Below are positions 36,120-45,440 of a stretch of 58,055 bases of DNA, in pieces (the first letter of the stretch is position 1; each line of letters starts with the position of its first letter). Position numbers and translations under genes: made by a program. The notes under the pieces are model-generated. The model worked only from the letters and a program-made list of their open reading frames with translations. It made no database searches and was not told the DNA's origin. Source of the stretch: Rhodospirillales bacterium (GTDB lineage Bacteria; Pseudomonadota; Alphaproteobacteria; Rhodospirillales; Defluviicoccaceae); contig REEP01000123.1 of NCBI GenBank assembly GCA_007695045.1, positions 1 to 58,055 of the forward strand, read 5' to 3'.

Positions 36120-37283
36120 ATGCCTGAAGCGATGCGCCCGACTCCCTTGATCCGCCTGGATTCGGTCTCCAAACGCTGGGGGGAGAGCGTCGGCGTCGAT
36201 GCCGTCGACCTCGAGATCCACGAGGGTGCGTTCGTAGTGCTGCTGGGGCCGTCGGGATGCGGCAAGTCCACCACGCTCCGGCTGATCGCCGGGCTGGAGA
36301 CGCCGGACCGGGGCCGCGTGTTCATCCGCGATGCCGATGTTACCGCGCGGGCGCCGGCCGGCCGCGGCCTGTCCATGGTGTTCCAGTCCTACGCCCTGTT
36401 CCCGCATCTCACGGTGCGCGACAACATCACCTTTGGCGTGCGGGTGCGCGGGCTGCCCAAGGCCACGATCGCGGAACGGCTGGGCCGGGCGGTGGCGATG
36501 ACCGGCCTGGAGGGCCTGGAGGCGCGCAAGCCGTCCGAGCTGTCCGGCGGCCAGCGGCAGCGGGTGGCGCTGGCGCGGGCGATCGTGGCCGGCCATCCGA
36601 TCTGTTTGATGGACGAGCCGCTGTCCAATCTCGATGCCAAGCTCCGCCATTCGGTGCGCCAGGAAATCCGCGCGCTGCAACGCAATCTCGGCATGACGGT
36701 GGTGTACGTCACCCACGACCAGACCGAAGCCATGGGCATGGCGGACCGCATCGTGCTGATGGACCGCGGTCGCATCGCCCAGGCGGGCACCCCGGAAGAC
36801 CTGTACCTCGCGCCGGCCAGCATGTTCGTCGCCGGGTTCATCGGCAGCCCGCCGATGAACATGATCGGTGCCGTCCATGTGCCGCCGGCGCTGCGTTTCG
36901 GCATCCTGGAGCGCGACTTCGGGGGCGATTGGGTGATCGGGGTGCGCCCGGAGAACCTTGAGATCACCGCCGGCGGCGACGACGGCCTGCCGGTCCGCAT
37001 CCGCGACGTGGAATACCTGGGCGCCGAAACCCTGGTCTATGCCGAGAGCGCGGCCGGGCCCCTGATCGCCCGCAGTCCGGGGCCGCTGCCGCCGCTTTCC
37101 GGCGGCGGCGCGTCGGCGCGGTGGGCGGGGACGGCTCAGCATGTGTTCGACTCCACGACCGGCCGGCGCCTGGAGCCGGCACCGGCTATCCGATCGTCCC
37201 GCGGGACCGTGCCGATCCCGCCGGCCGACCAGCCGCGCGACGCGGCGGGCCATCGTTGGTGCAACGCGCACGGAGGACTTTAA
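36120..37283 (+). CDS. ugpC: ABC transporter ATP-binding protein, UgpC/MalK-type
   Basis: 387 residues. The ATPase of a CUT1 sugar/glycerophosphate importer. Walker A GPSGCGKST, Q-loop VFQSYALFPHL, signature LSGGQRQRV and Walker B ICLMDEPLSNLDAKLR are followed by the C-terminal OB/TOBE regulatory domain (WVIGVRPENLEI). The last 30 residues are an extra Arg/Pro-rich tail. The ATG at 36120 is favoured by homology-like spacing to the first strand; an ATG at 36132 is also possible and upstream in-frame codons exist, with no strong ribosome site. The substrate is assigned only by the UgpB-like partner. Confidence 0.85.
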   Translation: MPEAMRPTPLIRLDSVSKRWGESVGVDAVDLEIHEGAFVVLLGPSGCGKSTTLRLIAGLETPDRGRVFIRDADVTARAPAGRGLSMVFQSYALFPHLTVRDNITFGVRVRGLPKATIAERLGRAVAMTGLEGLEARKPSELSGGQRQRVALARAIVAGHPICLMDEPLSNLDAKLRHSVRQEIRALQRNLGMTVVYVTHDQTEAMGMADRIVLMDRGRIAQAGTPEDLYLAPASMFVAGFIGSPPMNMIGAVHVPPALRFGILERDFGGDWVIGVRPENLEITAGGDDGLPVRIRDVEYLGAETLVYAESAAGPLIARSPGPLPPLSGGGASARWAGTAQHVFDSTTGRRLEPAPAIRSSRGTVPIPPADQPRDAAGHRWCNAHGGL

Positions 37284-37286
37284 TTA

Positions 37287-38555
37287 ATGAAGATCATGAG
37301 ATCCTTAAGCGGCGCCTTCCTGGCGACCGCGTTGACCGCCGCTTCGCTTCCGGCAGCGGCCGAGACCCAACTCACCATGTACTATCCCATCGCCGTGGGC
37401 GGGCCGCTGACCCGGGTGGTGGACGGCCTGGTCGCCGATTTCCAGGCGGAGCATCCCGACATCAAGGTCAACGCGATCTATGCTGGCAATTACGACGACA
37501 CGCGCATCCGCGCCCTGTCGGCGATCCAGAGCGGCGATCCGGCGCAGCTTTCGGTGCTGTTCTCCATCGACGTCTATGACCTGATCGAGCAGGACCTGAT
37601 CGTGCCGTTCGACGCCATCGTGTCGACGGACGAGGAGCGGGCGTGGCTCGAGTCGTTCTATCCGGCCCTGATGGCCAACGGCCAAGTGGAGGGCCAGACC
37701 TGGGGCATCCCGTTCCAGCGCTCCACCATCGTGCTGTATTACAACAAGGATGCTTTCGCCGAAGCCGGGCTGGACCCGGATGCGCCGCCCACCACCTGGG
37801 ACGAGATGGTGGAGGCCGGCAAGGCGCTGACCGGGGACGGCCGGTTCGGCCTGATGGTGCCGTCCACCGGCTATCCCTACTGGATGTTCCAGGCCTTCGC
37901 GATCCAGAACGGCAAGGAGCTGATGAACCCCGACGGCACCGAGACCTATTTCGACGACCCGGCGGTGGTAGAGGCCTTGCAGTTCTGGCGCGATCTGGCC
38001 GCCGAACACGGCATCATGCCGGCCGGGACCCTCGAGTGGGGCACGCTGCGCCAAGCCTTCGTACAGGGCCAGACCGCGATGATGTGGCACACCACCGGCA
38101 ACCTGACGGCGGTACGCAACGAGGCGCCGTTCGATTTCGGCGTCGCCATGCTGCCGGCCAACGTCCGGCCCGGTTCCCCCACCGGCGGCGGCAATTTCTA
38201 CATCTTCAAGGGCGCCAGCGACGCGGAGCGGAAGGCGGCGGTGACCTTCATCCGCTGGATCACCGCGCCGGAACGGGCTGCCGCGTGGTCCATCGCCACC
38301 GGCTATGTGGGCATCACCCCGGAGGCCTACGAAACAGAGGCTCTTCAAGCCTACGCCGCGGATTTCCCGCAGGCGCTGGTGGCGCGCGACCAGCTGGAAG
38401 TGGCGGTGGCCGAGCTTTCCACCTACGAGGGCGGCCGGGTCCGGGAAGCCCTGAACAATGCCGTACAGGCGGCACTCACCGGCAGCCAGACGCCGGACGC
38501 GGCCCTGTCGGCGGCGCAGGCGACAGCCGACCGGCTGTTGCGGCCGTATCGCTGA
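37287..38555 (+). CDS. ugpB: Extracellular solute-binding protein, UgpB-like
   Basis: 422 residues with a signal peptide (cleavage near AAAET, residue 26). It is a family-1 binding protein: LVADFQAEHPDIKVNAIYAGNYDDTRIRALSAI and VLYYNKDAFAEAGLDPDAPPTTWDEM mark the UgpB-type fold at residues about 45-75 and 145-170. The ligand is probably sn-glycerol 3-phosphate or a glycerophosphodiester, but related proteins bind other sugars. GGAGGA sits about nine bases before the ATG. A perfect GC hairpin follows the gene, before the permeases. Confidence 0.86.
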   Translation: MKIMRSLSGAFLATALTAASLPAAAETQLTMYYPIAVGGPLTRVVDGLVADFQAEHPDIKVNAIYAGNYDDTRIRALSAIQSGDPAQLSVLFSIDVYDLIEQDLIVPFDAIVSTDEERAWLESFYPALMANGQVEGQTWGIPFQRSTIVLYYNKDAFAEAGLDPDAPPTTWDEMVEAGKALTGDGRFGLMVPSTGYPYWMFQAFAIQNGKELMNPDGTETYFDDPAVVEALQFWRDLAAEHGIMPAGTLEWGTLRQAFVQGQTAMMWHTTGNLTAVRNEAPFDFGVAMLPANVRPGSPTGGGNFYIFKGASDAERKAAVTFIRWITAPERAAAWSIATGYVGITPEAYETEALQAYAADFPQALVARDQLEVAVAELSTYEGGRVREALNNAVQAALTGSQTPDAALSAAQATADRLLRPYR

Positions 38556-38579
38556 GGCCCCTATCCTCGGGCGGGTTGC

Positions 38580-38608
38580 ACCGGAGGCGCCAACGCGGCG
38601 CCTCCGGT
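38580..38608 (+). promoter_or_regulatory. Perfect 12-bp stem-loop between ugpB and ugpA
   Basis: ACCGGAGGCGCC and GGCGCCTCCGGT pair perfectly around the loop AACGC, 25 bp after the ugpB stop and 21 bp before the ugpA start. No T-run follows. It is suited to protect the 3' end of a processed ugpB message or to attenuate transcription into the permeases. Confidence 0.75.
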
Positions 38609-38628
38609 TCTCGTGAGCGGGTTTGAGC

Positions 38629-39522
38629 ATGGACAGCATCGAGGCGTTTCAACGCCGGCGCATGGCGCTGTACGGCTGGATGCTGGCCACGCCGGCTCTG
38701 ATCCTGCTCACCCTGTTCGCCTTCACCCCCACCGTCACCACGCTCTGGCAGAGCCTGTTTTCCCGCGGCACCGCGCGCCGACCGCAGCAGTTCATCGGCC
38801 TCGACAACTACGCGGCCCTGATCAACGATCCGGTGTTCTGGCAGGTGGCCACCAACAACCTGATCTACGCCGCCGCGACCATCCCGGTCTCCATCGCGCT
38901 GGCCCTGATCATGGCGCTGTGGGCCAACGCCCGCATCCCCGCCCGGGGCGTGGTGCGCGCCGCCTATTTCACGCCGACCATGCTGCCGATGATCGCCGCG
39001 GCCAACCTGTGGCTGTTCTTCTATACCCCCGGCCTGGGCGTGATCGACCGGATCGCCGCCCTGTTCGGCATCGGCGCCACCAACTGGCTGGGGCAGCCGG
39101 ACACCGCCCTGGCGGCCGTGATCATCGTCACGATCTGGAAAGAAGCCGGGTTTTTCATGATCTTCTACCTGGCGGCCTTGCAGACCATCCCGCCGGACCT
39201 GCGCGAGGCGGCGATCATGGAAGGGGCCGGGCGCTGGACCTACGCCCGGCGCATCCTGCTGCCACTGCTGATGCCGACGACGCTGTTCATCCTGGTCAAC
39301 GCCCTGATCAACTCGGTGAAGCTGATCGACCACCTGTTCATCCTCACCAAGGGCGGGCCGAACAATGCGTCCAAGCTGCTGCTCTACTGGATCTGGGAGA
39401 CGGCGTTCGCCTATTTCGACCGGCCGATGGCGGCGGCGCTCACGGTGATGGTGCTGATCGTTCTCGGCATCGTGGCGGTGATCCAGTTCCGCGCGCTGGA
39501 ACGCCGGATCCATTACCGGTGA
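38629..39522 (+). CDS. ugpA: ABC sugar/glycerophosphate permease, UgpA-like
   Basis: 297 residues, six membrane spans. The cytoplasmic EAA loop, which contacts the ATPase, is visible as REAAIMEGAGRWTYARRILLPLLMPT (residues about 195-220). The N-terminal pattern MLATPALILLTLFAFTPTVTTLWQSLF is normal for CUT1 permeases. The ATG at 38629 was chosen; a TTG two codons earlier is in frame. It forms the channel with the following permease. Confidence 0.9.
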   Translation: MDSIEAFQRRRMALYGWMLATPALILLTLFAFTPTVTTLWQSLFSRGTARRPQQFIGLDNYAALINDPVFWQVATNNLIYAAATIPVSIALALIMALWANARIPARGVVRAAYFTPTMLPMIAAANLWLFFYTPGLGVIDRIAALFGIGATNWLGQPDTALAAVIIVTIWKEAGFFMIFYLAALQTIPPDLREAAIMEGAGRWTYARRILLPLLMPTTLFILVNALINSVKLIDHLFILTKGGPNNASKLLLYWIWETAFAYFDRPMAAALTVMVLIVLGIVAVIQFRALERRIHYR

Positions 39523-39542
39523 GCGGGCCATGAGCGGGCCAT
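39521..39542 (+). repeat. 11-bp tandem duplication at the ugpA/ugpE junction
   Basis: GAGCGGGCCAT occurs twice in a row. The first ATG (39530) opens only a four-codon frame, Met-Ser-Gly-Pro, then TGA. The true ugpE start is the second ATG at 39541. Confidence 0.9.
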
Positions 39543-40389
39543 GAGCGGAACCGTCGTTCGCCTGAAAAGTGGCTTCGCCCGGTGGTCGTGGCCTCTGACC
39601 CTGGATGCGTTCGGCGCCTGGGCGCTGGCCGTGGTGTGGATCGCGCCCCTGCTGTTCGCCGCCTGGGCAGCGTTCCACACGCCGCAGGCGGCGCTGGCCT
39701 TCGACGTGCACGCACCGCTGATCCTGGACAACTTCCGGACAGCTTGGTCGGCGGCGCCCTGGCTGCGCTACCTGCTCAACACCATGATGCTGGTGACGAC
39801 GATCCTCGCCGGCCAGCTCGTCCTCTGCACCCTCGCCGGCTACGCGTTCGCCCGCTTCCCGTTTCCGGGGCGGGAGGTTGTATTCTACCTGGTGCTGCTG
39901 CAGTTGTTCATCCTGCCGGAGGTGCTGATCGTCGAGAACTACGCGATGGTATCGCGCCTCGGCCTGTTCGACAGCATCCTCGGCATCGGCGCCCCGTACA
40001 TGGCCAGCGCGTTCGGCATCTTCCTGCTGCGCCAAGCCTTCAAGTCGGTGCCGAAGGAGTTGGAGGAGGCGGCGCGGGTGGAGGGCTGCGGCTGGGGCGG
40101 GGTGTTGTGGCGGGTGTACGTGCCGGCGGCGCGGCCGGTGTACTTGGCCTATGCCCTTGTGTCAGTGGCAACCCATTGGAACAACTTCCTGTGGCCGCTG
40201 GTGGTCACCAATTCCACCAGTACCCGGCCGCTCACGGTGGGCCTGTCGCTGTTCGCGGCACCGGAAAGCGGCGTCAACATCGCCGTGATCTCCGCCGCCA
40301 CCTTGATGACGGCGGCGCCGCTGCTGATCGCGTTCCTGATCTTCCAGCGCCAGTTCATCCAGGCGTTCCTGCGGGCCGGGGTGCGGTAG
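39541..40389 (+). CDS. ugpE: ABC sugar/glycerophosphate permease, UgpE-like
   Basis: 282 residues, six membrane spans, MalG/UgpE branch. The EAA loop reads LEEAARVEGCGWGGVLWRVYVPAARP (residues about 178-203). The short region before the start duplicates the preceding 11 bp, so a decoy ATG precedes it out of frame. It completes the operon ugpC-ugpB-ugpA-ugpE. Confidence 0.9.
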   Translation: MSGTVVRLKSGFARWSWPLTLDAFGAWALAVVWIAPLLFAAWAAFHTPQAALAFDVHAPLILDNFRTAWSAAPWLRYLLNTMMLVTTILAGQLVLCTLAGYAFARFPFPGREVVFYLVLLQLFILPEVLIVENYAMVSRLGLFDSILGIGAPYMASAFGIFLLRQAFKSVPKELEEAARVEGCGWGGVLWRVYVPAARPVYLAYALVSVATHWNNFLWPLVVTNSTSTRPLTVGLSLFAAPESGVNIAVISAATLMTAAPLLIAFLIFQRQFIQAFLRAGVR

Positions 40390-40525
40390 CGGCGCCAGGC
40401 GTGGCTGCGCTCCGCCGGATACATGAAATTCTTGGCAATTCGACGCAGCAGCGGCAGGCGTCCGGACGACCGTCCGTCGGGACACGGCTTCGGTGGTTGC
40501 GACCGGCATGCGACGCGCTGCCGGC

Positions 40526-41083
40526 TCAACGCAGATAGACCGCTTCCAGCGCGGCCAGCACGTCATTCGCCGCGTCCAGGAGTTGCAGGCGCTGGCCGGC
40601 GATGCGGTAGCCTCGTGTCGCCTCCAGCACCGCGAGCAGGCGCTCTTCGGCGTTGTCCAGCGGCGGTGGGCAGGCCATCCGCGTCGTGGCGCCCGCCGTC
40701 AAGGTGAGGCTGTCCCCTTCGACCGAAAACTCGCCGATCAGGCGGTTGCAGCCCACCGTGGCGACGAACCCACCTCCTTCGAACGACCGCAGGATCAGAT
40801 GTGCCTCGCGCACGCTGGGCAGGCGCGGCGCGGGTTCGCCCTGCATCGCCGTGATCCGCCAGTAGGTGTTCGTGAGATCCGCTGTGGCCTCCGGGCGGGG
40901 GCAGGACTCGCCGGGGCAGGCGTTCACGAAGCGCAGGACGGTCAGGCCCGGGAACGGGGGCGACAGGCCCGGCGGCGGCGGGGCATTCCGCTCGCGGACG
41001 ATCGCGGTGCCGAGCAGGGAGTCGGCAACGGCAGGAAAAACCCAGAACAAAGCCAGAGCGATCGCAACGGCGATGCGCGTCAT
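40526..41083 (-). CDS. Exported META-domain (HslJ-like) protein
   Basis: 185 residues with a signal peptide (cleavage near AVADS, residue 21). After a Pro-rich segment with two Cys (VNACPGESCP), the META domain runs from LTNTYWRITAMQGEPAP through VGCNRLIGEFSVEGDSLTL to ATTRMACPPPLDNAEERLLAVLEATRGYRI, with the conserved CN and MACP steps. The general role is unclear; HslJ in E. coli is linked to heat and novobiocin resistance. GGAAGGAG lies about six bases before the ATG. It is convergent with ugpE across a 136-bp gap. Confidence 0.85.
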   Translation of the reverse strand: MTRIAVAIALALFWVFPAVADSLLGTAIVRERNAPPPPGLSPPFPGLTVLRFVNACPGESCPRPEATADLTNTYWRITAMQGEPAPRLPSVREAHLILRSFEGGGFVATVGCNRLIGEFSVEGDSLTLTAGATTRMACPPPLDNAEERLLAVLEATRGYRIAGQRLQLLDAANDVLAALEAVYLR

Positions 41084-41458
41084 GATGACTCCTTCCAGCC
41101 GGATGCGTCGCGGACCGAGCCGAGGCGTGTCGAACACGCTCGGGGATAGTGCATACTCCTTGGGTCGCAATAACTGAAGGCCCGGTCGTACGACAGTGGT
41201 CCCGACGCTTGGCGTTGCCTGCCGCTGATCCGTCGGCCTTGAGCCGGGACGGGCCCGCTCGCGGAGCCGGCATCGTGTGCAGAGAGAGCGCGGGAAAAAG
41301 CCGCATGCCGCGATCACGCAACGACGCACCCACACTGAAAACTGCCGGCCGGGGACGGTCATCCTTGACAAGGAGCGGTGCGTATCGAGACGGTCCGCAG
41401 GGTATTGGTGAGTGGCATCCCGGGTCGGCTGGCCGGCCTCGAACGTAGGATCGGATGG

Positions 41459-43768
41459 ATGGTGATGATGGGATCGACACGGCGAATTGCTTCGTCGACT
41501 CTCGTGATGGCGCTCGCCTTGCTGCTGCTCGGCGGCTGCGCGTTGCTGACCCCCCTGCCGGAGACGTCCGACCTGGATGACCGGCTGGCCGCATTCCCCG
41601 CGTCGGACATGCCGTTGGAAGAGCATGTGACGATCCATTGGGATGAGCATCAGGTGCCGTTCATCGAGGCGGAGACCGATGGCGACGCTGCCTTCGCCCT
41701 GGGCTTGGTGCACGCGCACCTGCGCCTCGGCCAGATGGCCATCTACAAGCGCATCGCGCGCGGCCGCATCGCCGAGATGGGTGGACCGCTCGCCACCGAC
41801 ATCGACCACGGCCTCCGGATTCTTGATTTCGGCCGAGCCGCGGCGGACATCGCCGAGGCCATGTCCCCCGAGACCCGGCTCTGGGTGGACCGTTTCGTCG
41901 CCGGCATCAATCACTACCAGGATCGGGTGGACACGCTGCCGCTGGAATACCGCATTCTCGGCCTCGGGCGCGAGCCGTGGACCATCGAGGACGTGATCAC
42001 CTTCGGCCGGCTCTCCGGCGTCGATGTCAACTGGCTCGTGTGGTTCAACCTCCTGGACCTGCGCGACCGCCACGACTGGCCCCAAATCTGGGCGCGTCTG
42101 CTGGAGGACGGCAGCAATTCCCAGCCCAGCTTTGCCGCGGGCGACCGCCGCGGCGAACTTGCCGCGTACCTGAGCGGACTGGGCCGGACCGGCAGCAATT
42201 CGCTGGCGCTGGCGCCGGAGCGGACGGCAAGCGGTGCCGCCATCCTCGTCAACGATCCCCACCTCGGCGTCAACCTGCCCAACACCTGGCTGATCGTGGG
42301 GTTGAAGTCCCCGACCTACCACGCGGTCGGCCTGATGGTCCCGGGTCTGCCGCTGTTCGCCATCGGGCGCAATCCCTGGATCGCCTGGGGCGGGACCAAC
42401 ATGCGCGCGCTGTCGAGCGACCTGGTGGACGTGTCGGACCTTGCGCCCGAGCGGATTCGCGAGCGGCGCGAGCGGATCGGTGTGCGCTGGTGGCTCGACC
42501 GCGAGGTGGTGGTGCGGGAGACGCCGTTTGGACCGGTGCTGTCGGACGCGCCGCTGCTGGACGATTACGACGGTGCCCCCTTCGCCCTCACGTGGACCGG
42601 GCATCAGGTCAGTGATGAGATGGGGGCGATGCTCGCAGCCAGCCGCGCCCGGGATTTTGACGGCTTTCGGAAGGCCTTTGCCGGCTTTGCCGTTCCCGGC
42701 CAGAACATGCTGTACGCCGATGCCAAGGGCAATATCGGGCAGGTGATGGCGATCCGGCTGCCGACGCGGGCCAACCGGCCGCCCGGCGATCTGTTGCGGC
42801 AACCGGCGGCGGTCGCCGAAGACTGGCAGGCCCTGAAGGGCGCCGCCGACCTGCCGTTCAGCTTCAATCCGCCTCAGGGGTTCCTGGCTTCCGCCAACAA
42901 TCGGCCGACCGACGACGCCGATATCGCCATCGGCTACTTCTTCTCTCCCGATGATCGCGTCCAGCGCATGGCCCGGCTGGCCTCGGGATCCGACGCCATT
43001 ACGTTGGATGAGGTCAAGGCCTGGCAGCGCGACGTCTACATGGAATCGTCCGTCGCCCTCCGCGATCACATTCTGGCCAAGCTGGCGCAGGCCGGGCTGA
43101 CGGCGACCGCCGGCGAGGACGGACGGGCGGCGATCGCGCACCTTCGCGCCTGGGATGGGCACTATCACGCGGATTCGGTCGGCGCGCTGGCGTTCGAACT
43201 GTTTCGTGCCGCCTTTACCGAGGATTTCTACCAGGCCCGCTTCGGTGCCGAGGATTGGGCAGCCTTCGCCGGCGTCGGCCGCATCAAGGCCATGCTCCTG
43301 GCCGATATCGCCGCGGCGGATGCGGCAGAACTGGACGCACCGCTGCGTCGCGGACTGGCGGCCGCAGTCGAGGGGCTCGCGACGTTCGAGACCTGGGGAG
43401 ACATGCACCGGCTGGAATTGCGCCACCCGCTGGCGTTCCTGCCGGTGGTCGGCGGCCGCTTCCGCTTTGCGGAATACCCGGTCGGCGGCGGCAACGAATC
43501 CCTGATGAAGACCGCGCACGGGGCAACCCGGGAACGGCATACTGTCCGCTACGGCTCCAACGCCCGCCACATCTCCGACCTGAGCGATCCGGATGCCAAT
43601 TACTTCGTGCTTCTGGGTGGTCAGGATGGCTGGGTCAACAGCAGCACCTTCCTCGACCAGGTGGAACTGTGGCGCCACGGACAGTACATCCGCGTACCCT
43701 TGACGCCCGACCGGGTGCGTGCGGAGGCGGTTCAGAAAACGGAACTCCCACCGGCCGACGGGGGTTGA
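41459..43768 (+). CDS. Penicillin-acylase-family (Ntn hydrolase) lipoprotein
   Basis: 769 residues. N-terminal signal with lipobox LLGGC (LALLLLGGCALL), predicting a lipid anchor. An alpha-like region (about 40-240) is followed by TGSNSLAL, where Ser246 is the expected self-cleavage site and nucleophile, then ILVNDPHLGVNLPNTW and the conserved GNPWIAWGGTN-like step (RNPWIAWGGTNM). It would cleave itself into two subunits and hydrolyse an N-acyl amide such as an acyl-homoserine lactone, acyl amino acid or beta-lactam. The ATG at 41459 follows AGGA by eight bases; a GTG at 41378 is in frame. The GH3-family amide synthetase gene starts 86 bp downstream. Confidence 0.85.
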   Translation: MVMMGSTRRIASSTLVMALALLLLGGCALLTPLPETSDLDDRLAAFPASDMPLEEHVTIHWDEHQVPFIEAETDGDAAFALGLVHAHLRLGQMAIYKRIARGRIAEMGGPLATDIDHGLRILDFGRAAADIAEAMSPETRLWVDRFVAGINHYQDRVDTLPLEYRILGLGREPWTIEDVITFGRLSGVDVNWLVWFNLLDLRDRHDWPQIWARLLEDGSNSQPSFAAGDRRGELAAYLSGLGRTGSNSLALAPERTASGAAILVNDPHLGVNLPNTWLIVGLKSPTYHAVGLMVPGLPLFAIGRNPWIAWGGTNMRALSSDLVDVSDLAPERIRERRERIGVRWWLDREVVVRETPFGPVLSDAPLLDDYDGAPFALTWTGHQVSDEMGAMLAASRARDFDGFRKAFAGFAVPGQNMLYADAKGNIGQVMAIRLPTRANRPPGDLLRQPAAVAEDWQALKGAADLPFSFNPPQGFLASANNRPTDDADIAIGYFFSPDDRVQRMARLASGSDAITLDEVKAWQRDVYMESSVALRDHILAKLAQAGLTATAGEDGRAAIAHLRAWDGHYHADSVGALAFELFRAAFTEDFYQARFGAEDWAAFAGVGRIKAMLLADIAAADAAELDAPLRRGLAAAVEGLATFETWGDMHRLELRHPLAFLPVVGGRFRFAEYPVGGGNESLMKTAHGATRERHTVRYGSNARHISDLSDPDANYFVLLGGQDGWVNSSTFLDQVELWRHGQYIRVPLTPDRVRAEAVQKTELPPADGG

Positions 43769-43854
43769 CCTCGCGAGTGCTTCGCCTTCTTGTCAGCCAA
43801 TCTCGTCTCATGTCACGGCGTTGCCCAGCCCGATTGTTGTGAGTTCCGCCCACC

Positions 43855-45390
43855 ATGGCCTTGATCGATGCCACGCCCCTCATTCGCCTTTACGCCCGCT
43901 ACCGGCTGGCGGCCTTGCGTCGCCTTGTCCCGGCTGCCGTGCAGCGGCGGCAACTCATGAACCTGATCGCCACCGCCAAGGACACCCGGTTCGGGCGCGA
44001 TCATGGTTTCATTCACATCCGGTCGGTGGAGGCGTTTCAGAACCAGGTGCCGCTGCGCAAATACGAGGATTTCTGGGAGACCTACTGGAAGCACTCGTTC
44101 CCGCGGTTGACCGACCTCAGTTGGCCGGGGACGATTCCGTTTTTCGCCAAGACCTCCGGTACCACCACCGGAATCACCAAGTACATCCCGTGCTCCCGCC
44201 CGATGATCCGCTCCAATATCAAGGCCGGTATCGATCTGTTCGTCCATCACGTGGCCAACCGTCCGCACAGCCGCATCCTGGGTGGGCAGAGCTTCCTTCT
44301 GGGCGGCAGCACCGATTTGCGCGAACTGGATGCCGACATCTACGTCGGCGACATCAGCGGCATCCTGGCGCAGCAGATGCCCTGGTGGACTCGGGGCCGG
44401 TATTTTCCTCCGGAAAGCCTCACCCGGATTACCGACTGGGACGAAAAGATCGGTGCCATCGCCAAAGCGATCCAGGGGCGGGACATCCGCACCATCGGCG
44501 GCGCGCCCAGCTGGCTGCTGGTGTTCTTCGAGCGACTGGCGGCGGAGTGGCCGGCGCACCAGGGCCGGCTCGGCCGCTTTTTCCCGCATCTGGAAATGCT
44601 GGTCCACGGCGGCGTCAACATCGCGCCGTATCGGCCCATGTTCGGCCGGCTGCTGGAAGGCAGCCATGCCGAAACCCGCGAGGTCTATCCCGCCAGCGAG
44701 GGCTTCATCGCGGTGGCCGACCGCGGCGACGGGGAGGGTCTGCGGCTGATGCTCGATAGCGGCATCTTCTATGAATTCGTCCCGGTGGAGGAGCTGGGCT
44801 CCGAGCGGCCGACCCGGCACTGGATCGAGACCGTCGAAAAGGATGTGAACTACGCCATCGCGGTCAGCACCTGTGCCGGCTGCTGGGGATATCTCATCGG
44901 CGATACGATCCGCTTCGTGGACCTCGACCCGCCGCGGCTGTTGATCACCGGGCGCACCTCCTATTCGCTGTCCAGCTTCGGCGAACACCTGATCGGCGAG
45001 GAGATCGAGGACGCGGTGGCCCGTGCGGCGCAGGAAATCGGTACCGGGGTCAATGATTTTTCCGTGGGCGCCCTGTTCGCGGAACAGGAGGGGGACGTGG
45101 GCCGCCACCTGTTCATCGTCGAATTTGCCGACGGCGTGCCATCCGAGGAGACGGTGACGCGCTTCACCGGTCGCCTGGACGAACTGCTGGCCGAGTCCAA
45201 TGACGATTATCGCGTGCACCGTCACCGCGACTCGGCAATGAAGGCACCGAAGGTGCATGCCGTGGAACCCGGTACCTTTGCCGAATGGATGCGGCAGCGA
45301 GGTCAGATCGGAGGTCAGCATAAGGTGCCCCGGGTCATCAACGACCAGGACCTGTTCCGCGACCTTCGCGGCTTCGTCGGAGCGGACTGA
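43855..45390 (+). CDS. GH3-family acyl-adenylate-forming amide synthetase
   Basis: 511 residues, GH3 auxin-responsive-promoter family. The ATP-binding loop KTSGTTTGITKYIP begins at Lys99; EVYPASEGF and LITGRTSYSLSSFGEHL are further adenylate-binding steps. In plants GH3 enzymes join jasmonate or auxin to amino acids; bacterial members are poorly characterised. The substrate here is unknown. It follows the penicillin-acylase-family gene in the same direction and probably shares its message. It converges on rpoH with a 50-bp gap. Confidence 0.88.
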   Translation: MALIDATPLIRLYARYRLAALRRLVPAAVQRRQLMNLIATAKDTRFGRDHGFIHIRSVEAFQNQVPLRKYEDFWETYWKHSFPRLTDLSWPGTIPFFAKTSGTTTGITKYIPCSRPMIRSNIKAGIDLFVHHVANRPHSRILGGQSFLLGGSTDLRELDADIYVGDISGILAQQMPWWTRGRYFPPESLTRITDWDEKIGAIAKAIQGRDIRTIGGAPSWLLVFFERLAAEWPAHQGRLGRFFPHLEMLVHGGVNIAPYRPMFGRLLEGSHAETREVYPASEGFIAVADRGDGEGLRLMLDSGIFYEFVPVEELGSERPTRHWIETVEKDVNYAIAVSTCAGCWGYLIGDTIRFVDLDPPRLLITGRTSYSLSSFGEHLIGEEIEDAVARAAQEIGTGVNDFSVGALFAEQEGDVGRHLFIVEFADGVPSEETVTRFTGRLDELLAESNDDYRVHRHRDSAMKAPKVHAVEPGTFAEWMRQRGQIGGQHKVPRVINDQDLFRDLRGFVGAD

Positions 45391-45440
45391 CGATCGGCGG
45401 TCGGCCCGCTCGGAGATTGTCAAAGGCTGGGAGACGCCGA

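Noticed and set aside
40526-43678. 1050-codon open frame on the minus strand across the acylase gene
   Set aside because: Only its last 185 codons (from the ATG at 41083) encode the META-domain protein with its own ribosome site; the rest is a shadow of the penicillin-acylase gene.
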